A stretch of 64,000 nucleotides of DNA from an uncultured Dehalococcoidia bacterium (GTDB lineage: Bacteria > Chloroflexota > Dehalococcoidia > Lucifugimonadales > Lucifugimonadaceae). The notes under the pieces were generated by a model that saw only the letters and a list, made by a program, of their open reading frames with translations, was not told the DNA's origin and made no database searches. Shown one piece after another: positions 43,712-50,956 of this stretch (its first letter is position 1; every line of letters begins with the position of its first letter). Location: positions 1,760,277-1,824,276 of the forward strand of contig OX638325.1 in the NCBI GenBank assembly GCA_951812795.1, read 5' to 3'. The position numbers and the translations under genes were made by a program.

Positions 43712-44151
43712 CTAACGGAGGGACCGGAATGTTAGGTCAAGTCCACGAACACATCGTTAGGGAGTTGGGGGAGAGCAGCCGCACCGACACGATTTTCGTG
43801 TTGACTGCGATTGTGTTCAATCTGATTGTGCTGGCGGTGAATTCAGGGGTGTCGACGGAGGCGAAGTTGGAGGATGCGGATGCGAGTTACGACATCATAT
43901 TGGGCGTGTTCATCGCGATGTCGGTCTTGCTGAATGCGGTGGCACTAGTGGCTCTGGTCATGGGGCGTCGGACGCGTCGGACGTTGCTCGCCGGATTGGT
44001 GGCGATGTATCGGGACAACGAGGTGGCGAAATATTACGATCCGTCGCTGATGTCAAACTACGGCGTCCGGTACCTGTTGTTCGCGGCGGTGATCGGGCTG
44101 TTGGGGCTGACGGCGATCGTGGTGCCGTTGATCATCCGGTTTACGGGGTAA
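43708..44151 (+). CDS. Three-helix membrane protein, third gene of a coupled trio
   Basis: A 147-residue membrane protein with three hydrophobic helices (around TIFVLTAIVFNLIVLAVN, DIILGVFIAMSVLLNAVALV and YLLFAAVIGLLGLTAIVVPL) and an Arg-rich loop (MGRRTRRTLL) after helix 2. It overlaps the previous gene by four bases. In many defence operons a small multi-helix protein acts as a membrane effector; that would be an attractive but untested reading of this trio. It converges on the vapC gene with 17 bases between stops. Confidence 0.7.
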   Translation: MTNGGTGMLGQVHEHIVRELGESSRTDTIFVLTAIVFNLIVLAVNSGVSTEAKLEDADASYDIILGVFIAMSVLLNAVALVALVMGRRTRRTLLAGLVAMYRDNEVAKYYDPSLMSNYGVRYLLFAAVIGLLGLTAIVVPLIIRFTG

Positions 44152-44168
44152 CCCGATTCGGATCGGGG

Positions 44169-44564
44169 TCATCCGATGAGTTCGAAACCTTCGGATTGGA
44201 AGTCGGAGTCGTAAGCGAACGCGGTGGTGGAGCCGTAGGTTTCCATCAGCACAAAGCTGACGCAATCGACGAGGCTGAGATTGCGGCGGCGGCGTTGCCC
44301 GAGCCGGTAGACGGCTCGTTCATGATCTTCTTGGGATACCCAATGGATCGTAGCGAGGTTGACGATTTCGGTGAGGAATTCCAATGCTGGTTCGATGCCC
44401 AACTTACGCTGCATGACGGCGGAAGACTCGAGTACGACGTAACTGTGCGTCCACAACGGCGTTGATTCGGATCGCAGATTGTTTAATGCGTCGAGAGCAC
44501 GTTCGTGGGCTTCGTCTCTCGTGTCCGCAATTGCGACGATTGCAGACGTGTCCACCAAGATCAT
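44169..44564 (-). CDS. vapC: VapC-type PIN-domain toxin
   Basis: A 131-residue PIN-domain ribonuclease. Acidic active-site residues are seen in MILVDTSAIVAI (Asp5), in the central ESSAVMQ, in LSLVDCVSFVLM and in AFAYDSDFQSEGF. The N- and C-terminal motifs are complete, so the toxin is likely active. Its ATG overlaps the stop of the ribbon-helix-helix antitoxin by four bases, the standard VapBC layout. VapC toxins cut tRNA or rRNA. Confidence 0.93.
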   Translation of the reverse strand: MILVDTSAIVAIADTRDEAHERALDALNNLRSESTPLWTHSYVVLESSAVMQRKLGIEPALEFLTEIVNLATIHWVSQEDHERAVYRLGQRRRRNLSLVDCVSFVLMETYGSTTAFAYDSDFQSEGFELIG

Positions 44565-44809
44565 TCGAGGGCGGCCTCGGCGAAGATGTCGTCGTGATGG
44601 ATCGAGGCGGAACGTGGGTCATCTGGTGATGACCTGCCCGACCCGATGAATTTGAAGTCTTTCAAAGTCAACTTGCGCCGAGGAGGGTTTTGGAGATACT
44701 GGTTGACGGCGTCTCGGACGAGCGCCGACATCGACCGGTTTTCGGAATGAGCTCTGTTTTTCAAAAGCCTATGGGTCGTCTCGTTCAGTTGGATTTGGGT
44801 GCGTACCAT
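44561..44809 (-). CDS. vapB: VapB-type ribbon-helix-helix antitoxin
   Basis: An 82-residue antitoxin. The N-terminal ribbon-helix-helix is MVRTQIQLNETTHRLLKNRA followed by SENRSMSALVRDAVNQYL; the C-terminal part (KDFKFIGSGRS, then an acidic tail) would wrap the toxin. It is translationally coupled to vapC. An almost identical second copy lies about 70 bases upstream. Confidence 0.92.
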   Translation of the reverse strand: MVRTQIQLNETTHRLLKNRAHSENRSMSALVRDAVNQYLQNPPRRKLTLKDFKFIGSGRSSPDDPRSASIHHDDIFAEAALE

Positions 44810-44878
44810 AGTCGCTTCCTAGTCACTGATGTAATGATGTAATGATAGCAGGGCAGGGTGTTCCCATTGCCACCAAGA

Positions 44879-45127
44879 TCACTCGTTGTAGATCTCCGCG
44901 AGTGCATCGTCATGTCTCGTGGACAATGGACGGGGGCCGTTTGAGTCCGATCGTCCCGACCCGATGAATGTGAAGTCTTTCAATGTCAACTTGCGCCGAG
45001 GAGGGGTTTGGAGATACTGGTTGACGGCGTCTCGGACGAGCGCGGACATCGACCGGTTTTCGGAATGAGCTCTGTTTTTCAAAAGCCTATGGGTCGTCTC
45101 GTTCAGTTGGATTTGGGTGCGTATCAT
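44879..45127 (-). CDS. Duplicate orphan VapB-type antitoxin
   Basis: An 82-residue near-copy of the adjacent antitoxin; the first 39 residues are the same except one (MIRTQ for MVRTQ), and divergence begins only in the acidic tail (SDSNGPRPLS versus SSPDDPRSAS). ATG 45127 is aligned with the start of the other copy. Directly after its stop the first codons of a vapC-like frame (ATC TTG GTG) are recognisable before homology ends, so a vapBC unit was duplicated and the second toxin lost. Upstream sequences (GGTCGCTTCCT then GATGT) are also similar. Confidence 0.88.
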   Translation of the reverse strand: MIRTQIQLNETTHRLLKNRAHSENRSMSALVRDAVNQYLQTPPRRKLTLKDFTFIGSGRSDSNGPRPLSTRHDDALAEIYNE

Positions 45128-45230
45128 GGTCGCTTCCTTGTGACCGATGTGATGACGCCATGGTAACAAGGTAGGTGTTTTTGCATTGCCACTAATGGCT
45201 TCTCGCCTTTAGGTTCGCGGGTTCCTGAGT

Positions 45231-45618
45231 GAGGGTGCTGCACATTACTAACGTCATTCCGGCGAAAGCCGGCGCTTCAGCGGACGGAACGTCCATCCAG
45301 TTGGGTGGGGGGCGTGGGTGCCGCGCCCCTTGGCCGCCCGGTTGCCCTCACCCTAGCCCTCTCCCGCGGAGCGGGAGAGGGGATGGTTATTGCGGTTTGG
45401 GGGTTGTTGCTTTGAATTTCGGGCATCCCCTGCGTGCTTTGCACGCGTCCCCTTCGCGGGGCGAAGGGGTGCTGTGCACAACCCTCCCCCTTGATGCTCA
45501 AGGGGGAATTAAAGGGGGTTTAGATTCGGTGTTTCGCTTTGCACTCCATAGCCCGGCCCATCTGGATTCCGGCTTTCGCCGGAATGACGGTAGTTGTGCA
45601 CAGCACCCGAAGGGGGAG
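45231..45618. repeat. Large cluster of dispersed repeats at the dnaX 3' end
   Basis: From left to right: GTCATTCCGGCGAAAGCCGG with the extra CGCTTCAGCGGACGGAACGT segment; a long inverted-repeat partner of the 36.32 kb block (GGCCGCCCGGTTGCCCTCAC to GAGCGGGAGAGGGGATGG, 45331-45386); GCATCCCCTGCGTGCTTTGC-ACGCGTCCCC; and a complete composite element (45470-45610) with CTCCCCCTTGATGCTCAAGG, GGGGGTTTAGAT, ATTCCGGCTTTCGCCGGAAT and GTGCACAGCACC. This marks the right edge of the accessory island. Confidence 0.88.
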
Positions 45619-47322
45619 CTAATTCCCGTCGATGCCGACGATGCGGCCACCTACGTTGCGGAGACGATTGACTGTGGGATTGGTGTCGATGGCATCGGGA
45701 ATGCCGTAGGGTTGGGGAGTGTCGGCGAGTTGGTTTGATCGGTTTGGCGCGGACGGCCTAGGTTGGGTAAATTGGGTGGGTGTCGGAGCTGGTCGGGGTG
45801 CAGTTGGAGCCGGTGCACTGGTGGTGGGAGCAGGTGTGGACGTTGAACCGGCGGATGGTGAGGGGGATGACTGTTGGAGTTGGACGCGGATGTTTGAGCC
45901 GTAGACGCTTTGGAAGGCGGGGCGTAGTTTGGCTCTGGTTTCGTCGTTCATCCACATGTCGCGGAGGCGTTTGGTTGCACTGGCGTATTTGGGCTGGAGG
46001 ATGAGGACGCCGTCGTCGTTCGGTCCGATGAAGTTGGCTTGTGCGAACGCGGTCCGGACAGGTCTCCCGGCGGCCTTTTCGATTTCGTCGAGGATTGGCG
46101 AGCCAGTGGCGACATCTGCCCCGGATTCCGTTCGTGGGGCCGAACGAGGCGCAGGTTGTCGGTTATGTTGTTGTGCTGTCGCCGGAGCACGGGCCGGTTG
46201 TCGGCGTGGTTGCTGTGCAGTCGCTGGAGTTGCGGCTGGTTGTGGCGAAGGGGGTGCGGCTATGGCTCTGAGGGCGGAGATTTCGAGGGACAATGGCGAT
46301 GATGCTTCACCGAAGCGCTCGTTGTGCCCGAAGATGGTGATGGCGTGGAGCATCTGCTCGGAGGAGGCCTGCATGGCTTCGGCTTCGAGTTCGGGTGCGT
46401 CGCCCAGCTGTCCGTAAAGCGTGGTGATGCCGTGTTTCGCGAGGAGCGCACCGCGGAGCGCGGAGATGGTGCCGTCGCGCAGACCTCTGAGTTCGGCACC
46501 GCGCCCGGCTTCTTCTTCGATGATTTCAAGAGCGCGTTTCGTGTCTTGCGCGAGGACTGCGCTGGCGAGATTGCGGGCGGAGGATGTGTCACCTATTCCG
46601 AGTAGCTCGCGGGCTTGTTCTTGGGTGATTTCGCCAGTGCCGCATGAGACGGCAAGCTGTTCGAGGAGATTCTCGGCGTCGCGAAGGGATCCCCACGCGG
46701 ATCGGGCGACGAGTTCCAGGACGCTAGGTTCGCATTCGATCCCCTCTTCGTCGCAGATGAGGATTAGACGTCCGATAACGTCGTCGGGAGTGAGACGTCG
46801 GAAGTCGAACCGTTGGCACCGGGAGATTATCGTCGCCGGGACGCGGTGGATGTCGGTCGTGGCGAGGATCATGACGACCTGCGGCGGCGGCTCTTCGAGG
46901 GTCTTCAACAAGGCGTTAAAGGCCTCGGTGGTAAGCATGTGGACTTCGTCGATGATGTAGACCTTGAACTGGCCGACGGTCGGACGTAGCAGCACTCGCT
47001 CGCGCAGGTCGCGGATGTCGCCGACACCCCGGTTCGAGGCGGCGTCTATCTCGATGAGGTCCATGTATCGTCCCTCGTCGATGGCGATCGCGGCATCGGT
47101 GTCGGGCAACGGATCGCCGTTTTGATCGAGTTCAGCGTTGATGGCTTTGGCTAGGATGCGCGCAGTGGAGGTCTTGCCGACGCCGCGCGGACCGGTGAAG
47201 AGGTATGCGTGGGCGACACGGTCAGACATCACGGCACGGCGCAGCGTGTCGGTGATGTGTTCCTGTCCGACGACGTCGCTGAAACGGGTAGGTCGCCACT
47301 TTCGATAAAAGACGGTGCTCAT
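45619..47322 (-). CDS. dnaX: DNA polymerase III subunits gamma/tau
   Basis: A 567-residue clamp-loader ATPase. The N-terminus (STVFYRKWRPTRFSDVVGQE), Walker A GPRGVGKTSTA, the EIDAASNRGVGDIRDL segment, Walker B VYIIDEVHMLT and the sensor ATTDIHRVPATIISRCQ are all present. Unusually, the zinc-binding cysteines normally found between Walker A and the EIDAAS motif are absent (AKAINAELDQNGDPLPDTDA). The C-terminal part is a Pro/Ala/Gln-rich linker and a short domain. In most bacteria ybaB and recR follow immediately; here they are 12.2 kb downstream on the same strand, after the island. Confidence 0.96.
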   Translation of the reverse strand: MSTVFYRKWRPTRFSDVVGQEHITDTLRRAVMSDRVAHAYLFTGPRGVGKTSTARILAKAINAELDQNGDPLPDTDAAIAIDEGRYMDLIEIDAASNRGVGDIRDLRERVLLRPTVGQFKVYIIDEVHMLTTEAFNALLKTLEEPPPQVVMILATTDIHRVPATIISRCQRFDFRRLTPDDVIGRLILICDEEGIECEPSVLELVARSAWGSLRDAENLLEQLAVSCGTGEITQEQARELLGIGDTSSARNLASAVLAQDTKRALEIIEEEAGRGAELRGLRDGTISALRGALLAKHGITTLYGQLGDAPELEAEAMQASSEQMLHAITIFGHNERFGEASSPLSLEISALRAIAAPPSPQPAATPATAQQPRRQPARAPATAQQHNRQPAPRSAPRTESGADVATGSPILDEIEKAAGRPVRTAFAQANFIGPNDDGVLILQPKYASATKRLRDMWMNDETRAKLRPAFQSVYGSNIRVQLQQSSPSPSAGSTSTPAPTTSAPAPTAPRPAPTPTQFTQPRPSAPNRSNQLADTPQPYGIPDAIDTNPTVNRLRNVGGRIVGIDGN

Positions 47323-47424
47323 TGTGGGGTGAGAATAGGCAATCGGATTACGTATTCATGATATGCGTGCATCGGCGATTCGCGAGGGGCGTCCAGGGAC
47401 AGGACGTGGCACGATGAAGGGTGG

Positions 47425-47610
47425 TGCGAACGCGGTGCAAAGCGAAACGCCAAGTCTAAACCCCCTTTAATTCCCCCTTGGGCATCAAGGGGGAGGGTTG
47501 TGGAAAGAACCTGTACCCCCTTGGGCATCAAGGGAGAGGGTTGTGGAAAGAACCTGTACCCCCTTGGGCATCGAGGGGGAGGGTTGTGGAAAGAACCTGT
47601 GCGCGGGATG
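47425..47610. repeat. Composite repeat ending in three 43-base tandem copies
   Basis: Begins with GGTGCAAAGCGAAACGCCAA and TCTAAACCCCCTTTAATTCC, the usual element. Then a 43-base unit starting CCCCCTTGGGCATCAAGGGG and ending GGTTGTGGAAAGAACCTGTA is present three times head to tail at 47473-47515, 47516-47558 and 47559-47601, with only two or three substitutions. No spacer exists, so it is not CRISPR. Confidence 0.92.
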
Positions 47611-47657
47611 ATAGTGGATGTGCAATCCTCCCGAAGAGGATAGAGGATAATGGCGAT

Positions 47658-48482
47658 ATGCCGGAAGCACCTGACCTTTATGTTCTGCGAGAGTATCTTG
47701 AGCCGCGTATAAAAGGCGAGGTAATTGAGTCAGCCCGGGAGTTGCGGCCTTTGGTGGTTAGGAATTTGATTGGCGAGCCGCTGGTGGAGCATGTTCGCGG
47801 TCGGAAGATCGAGGGACTGGATCGCAAAGGCAAACTGTTGCTGATGTCGCTGTCTGGCGGTATTTCGATGGTGGTCAGTCCGATGCTGACAGGCGATCTG
47901 TCGTTGGTTGAAGCGAGCAAGAAGCCGTTGAAGTCGACTATTTTGACGATGAATTTAGGTGGCGGTATGCAGTTGAGATACTCGGATGCGAAGCGGATGG
48001 GTCAGATCTACTACGTTGGATCGGACAATGTTGGTGAGATAACGCGGGTCGCGGATCAGGGTCCGGATGTATTGGACGATCCGCTGAGCTTGGCGGATTT
48101 TCGTTTGGCGCTGAAACGTTTTCGAGGCGAGGTTAAAGGTGTTTTGACCCGTGGTGAATTGGTAGCGGGTATTGGCAACGCGTACGCTGATGAGGTGCTG
48201 TGGGCAGCCGGCATCTTTCCGTTTAGAAAGGTCTCGCGGTTCACCGTCGATGACGTAAACCGGTTGCACGAAGCGGTCTACAGTGTGCCAAGCCAAGCTG
48301 TCGCAACGTTGCGAGAGATTTTTGGTCAACGTCACCCACGGAAGGATCGGAAATTCCGAAGCGTTCATGGCAAACCGGGTTCGGATTGCCCGCGTTGTGG
48401 CTCGACGATTAGTTCGGTGAAATCTCGGCAACGAGACACGAACTTTTGCCGAAAATGTCAGCCCGGTAGCATGTTTGATTGA
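47658..48482 (+). CDS. Fpg/Nei-family DNA glycosylase
   Basis: A 274-residue formamidopyrimidine/endonuclease VIII-family glycosylase excising oxidised bases. ATG 47658 gives the essential MPE- N-terminus (Pro2 nucleophile, Glu3); the frame is open upstream only because of repeats. The lysine of the beta-hairpin is in RKGKLLLMSL, the helix-two-turn-helix in GVLTRGELVAGIGNAYADEV, and the zinc finger has CPRCG and FCRKCQ with the arginine of the family in SRQRDTNF. The MPEAPDL start is nearer to Nei-like than to MutM-like members. The gene is divergent from dnaX. Confidence 0.92.
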   Translation: MPEAPDLYVLREYLEPRIKGEVIESARELRPLVVRNLIGEPLVEHVRGRKIEGLDRKGKLLLMSLSGGISMVVSPMLTGDLSLVEASKKPLKSTILTMNLGGGMQLRYSDAKRMGQIYYVGSDNVGEITRVADQGPDVLDDPLSLADFRLALKRFRGEVKGVLTRGELVAGIGNAYADEVLWAAGIFPFRKVSRFTVDDVNRLHEAVYSVPSQAVATLREIFGQRHPRKDRKFRSVHGKPGSDCPRCGSTISSVKSRQRDTNFCRKCQPGSMFD

Positions 48483-48592
48483 ACGTGGATGGTGAATTGG
48501 ACAGGGTTTGATTTTGTAGAATCTCGCGTAAAGCGAATTTGGGCTTGAAATCCAAGTTTTGGCTCGTCCAATCGCCTTGAATCGGAACAGGT

Positions 48593-48952
48593 TTGTTCGA
48601 ACTTAACGACATCTCTCAATACAGCGGCATCCTGCGCGACATAGCGTTCGTTGTCGTCTGCGTAGTGGTGACGGTCGTAGCATTGGTAACCCTTGGTGCC
48701 GTGCGAAAGGCCGTGCAGCGATTGAACGAGGCGATGGACCGCGTTGACAACTTGATCGACTCGGTGGTTGCGGCTCGCGACGCGATTTCGGAGTTGCGAG
48801 ATCGTGTGCGGAGCCGGGCTGGCATGGGTTCGCAGGAATCCGGCGGCGGCTTCAATGTAGTTTCGTGGCTGCTGTCACCGTTGGGCTCCGTGTTCAAACG
48901 TCGAATGCGCGAACGATCACGGGCACGTTCTGACGAACGATCCGGTGACTGA
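48593..48952 (+). CDS. DUF948-like membrane protein
   Basis: A 119-residue protein with one N-terminal membrane helix (IAFVVVCVVVTVVALVTLGAV) and a helical region (AVQRLNEAMDRVDNLIDSVV) typical of DUF948-like proteins, then a basic tail. The start is TTG 48593 after GGAACAGG. It is followed by a YtxH-type gene, a common pairing of small envelope-stress proteins. The function is unknown. Confidence 0.75.
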   Translation: MFELNDISQYSGILRDIAFVVVCVVVTVVALVTLGAVRKAVQRLNEAMDRVDNLIDSVVAARDAISELRDRVRSRAGMGSQESGGGFNVVSWLLSPLGSVFKRRMRERSRARSDERSGD

Positions 48953-49017
48953 GGCGATACAAACCGGCGTGGATGAGATCCTCGTCGAAACCGAGATAAA
49001 AGAAATGGAGATTAATC

Positions 49018-49407
49018 ATGGCAAACGGTGGAGATAGTTTTCTGGCAGGTGCGATCCTAGGTGGCATCGCGGGTTTCGCGGTCGGTATTTTGCTGGCACC
49101 GAAATCGGGCGCGGAGATGCGTGCTGACCTGATGGATCGCAGCGATGCCGCCCGTGAACAGATCTGGGACCGGACCGGCTCGGCTCGCGAGCAGTTCATG
49201 GACCGATCCGGTGCCGCACGCGATCAGATGGAAGAGTTGTTGGACTCCACGAGCCAGCGTCTCGAGGAGATACGCGCCGAGGCGGCGAATGTAGCTTCGA
49301 CGCTTCGCCAACGCGTCAGCAGAAGCTCGTCGTCGGATGCTGACAGCATGCCGGTGATGGCCGAGTTCGAGTCGGCGCCGCAGTCCGAAGAACAAGACCG
49401 CGTCTAA
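49018..49407 (+). CDS. YtxH-domain protein
   Basis: A 129-residue YtxH-like protein. It has a Gly-rich N-terminal membrane segment (FLAGAILGGIAGFAVGILLA) followed directly by the PKSGAEMR motif of the family. Two imperfect 11-residue repeats (MDRSDAAREQI, MDRSGAARDQM) and a similar third (WDRTGSAREQF) form a helical tail. ATG 49018 has a GGAG site. YtxH proteins are linked to stress response; the role here is inferred from family only. Confidence 0.88.
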   Translation: MANGGDSFLAGAILGGIAGFAVGILLAPKSGAEMRADLMDRSDAAREQIWDRTGSAREQFMDRSGAARDQMEELLDSTSQRLEEIRAEAANVASTLRQRVSRSSSSDADSMPVMAEFESAPQSEEQDRV

Positions 49408-49505
49408 CAGTTAAGAAATCATGGTCGGCAGGTTCTGGTCGATGCGTCAGTCACGACGCATCGTCAGGAGCTTGCCGGTACCTGCATCAATAGGTTGGAA
49501 ACGAA

Positions 49506-50474
49506 ATGTCCAACGGAGAACGAGCACTCGTAGTGGTGCCATCTGACGACCCGGCTCAATGCGAAGGGTCGCCTCGTATGGCTGAGCTCAGTGCGGTTGC
49601 GGATGTAAAGATATTTCCGACTCGCTGCGACAGTTTCGACTTGCAGATAGAGCGCTCGCAAGGAGCGACGACGATCATCAACTCCCGGAGCTATCTCGAG
49701 TGGCGTTCGGAAATGTTTGACTTGTTGCCGGAGTTGCGATTCATCTCGGTCTGCGGCATCGGCACCGATTCCATCGATTTGGAGGCGGCTCGGGAGCGCG
49801 GCATCACGGTGTCGAATATCCCCGGCAAGACGGCGCCGGTGGTGGCCGAACATGCGTTCGGGTTGATGTTTGCGGCCGCGAAACGGGCAGCGTGGTATAC
49901 GGAGATGACGCGGCAGGGTCATTGGGTGAAGCAGGATGGCGTGTTCCTGGGCGACAAAACGGTCGGAATCGTAGGCACCGGCAATATCGGTGCGGAGATG
50001 GCGCGGATCTGCAACGCGTTCGGGATGAACGTGATCGCGCATACCTTCAATCCGTCAGACGAGCGCGCAGAGAAGTTGGGAGTTAGGTTTGTGGGTCTTG
50101 ACGAGCTTATGGCCACGTCAGATGTGATTACCATCCATACAAAACTGACGCCCGATTCGGAGAAGATGATCGGGGCCCATGAGATCGGTCTGATGAAACC
50201 GGAAGCGATACTGGTGAACGTGGCTCGTGGTCCCATCGTCGATGAGACGGCGTTGGTCGAGGCGCTGAATGCGGGTCGGATAAGCGGTGCGGCGTTGGAT
50301 GTTTTCGAGAACGAGCCGCTACCCGAAGGTAGTCCGATCACAGAGTGTGAGCAGGTGATCTTGACGCCACACATCGCGGATATGACGCCGGAGGGTTTGG
50401 ATCTGCTCAATCAGGGCGTTGTTGAGAACACATTGGCGTACTTAAATGGATCGCCGATTAACGTGGTCAACTGA
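49506..50474 (+). CDS. D-isomer 2-hydroxyacid dehydrogenase (SerA-like)
   Basis: A 322-residue NAD-dependent dehydrogenase. The NAD motif is VGIVGTGNIGAEMARIC, the substrate-binding arginine lies in LVNVARGPIVDETAL, the glutamate in DVFENEPLPEGSP and the catalytic histidine in LTPHIADMTPEG. This group includes 3-phosphoglycerate dehydrogenase and hydroxypyruvate/glyoxylate reductases. There is no C-terminal ACT domain, so feedback control by serine is unlikely. It heads a run of same-strand genes continuing to pheA. Confidence 0.92.
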   Translation: MSNGERALVVVPSDDPAQCEGSPRMAELSAVADVKIFPTRCDSFDLQIERSQGATTIINSRSYLEWRSEMFDLLPELRFISVCGIGTDSIDLEAARERGITVSNIPGKTAPVVAEHAFGLMFAAAKRAAWYTEMTRQGHWVKQDGVFLGDKTVGIVGTGNIGAEMARICNAFGMNVIAHTFNPSDERAEKLGVRFVGLDELMATSDVITIHTKLTPDSEKMIGAHEIGLMKPEAILVNVARGPIVDETALVEALNAGRISGAALDVFENEPLPEGSPITECEQVILTPHIADMTPEGLDLLNQGVVENTLAYLNGSPINVVN

Positions 50475-50492
50475 ATCCGAGGAGCCATTGAA

Positions 50493-50954
50493 GTGATTTC
50501 GATACGCGAACTGCATCAAGGAGACGCGGAGAGAGTATTGGCGTTGGATCAGGAGATCCGTGGGCCGGATCGATCGGCGACGTGGGACCAGTACGTGGGT
50601 CGCGTTTTGGAGATAATCGCGTTGGACTCGTTGGAGTACGCGCCTTGGGGATGCTTTGTGGCGGTCGATGAGGATCAAGGTGGCGAGATCGTAGCGTTCT
50701 TAATGTCCGAGCGCCAGACGGCGTCATATGGACTTCCGCCGGGCGTGCGGGTAGTTGCGATGGCGGTCCACCCGGATCATCGGCGGCAGGGCGTAGGATC
50801 GCGGCTGATCGAAGCGTTGACGCAGAAAGCCAAAGCCGATGGTTTGAACAACATGTTCTCGGTGCTGTTGGATGAAGACGAGCGTGATGCATCGTTCTTG
50901 GAGCGCAACGGCTTTTCCGGGGCGCATTTCAAGGTGTTCACGAAAGAGATATAG
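50493..50954 (+). CDS. GNAT-family N-acetyltransferase
   Basis: A 153-residue acetyltransferase. The acetyl-CoA motif is VVAMAVHPDHRRQGVGSRLI, followed by the family C-terminal strand FSVLLDEDERDASFLERNGF. The start is GTG 50493 behind GAGGAG. It lies 18 bases after the 2-hydroxyacid dehydrogenase and two bases before the phosphopantothenate synthetase gene. The acceptor is unknown; C-terminal homology to ribosomal-protein-type acetylases is weak. Confidence 0.88.
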   Translation: MISIRELHQGDAERVLALDQEIRGPDRSATWDQYVGRVLEIIALDSLEYAPWGCFVAVDEDQGGEIVAFLMSERQTASYGLPPGVRVVAMAVHPDHRRQGVGSRLIEALTQKAKADGLNNMFSVLLDEDERDASFLERNGFSGAHFKVFTKEI

Positions 50955-50956
50955 GC

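Noticed and set aside
33420-45618. Integrase and att sites for the island
   Set aside because: No recombinase gene was found, and no direct repeat at both ends beyond the common dispersed elements could be seen.
47473-47601. CRISPR array
   Set aside because: The three repeats are directly adjacent with no spacers, and the unit is part of a dispersed element.
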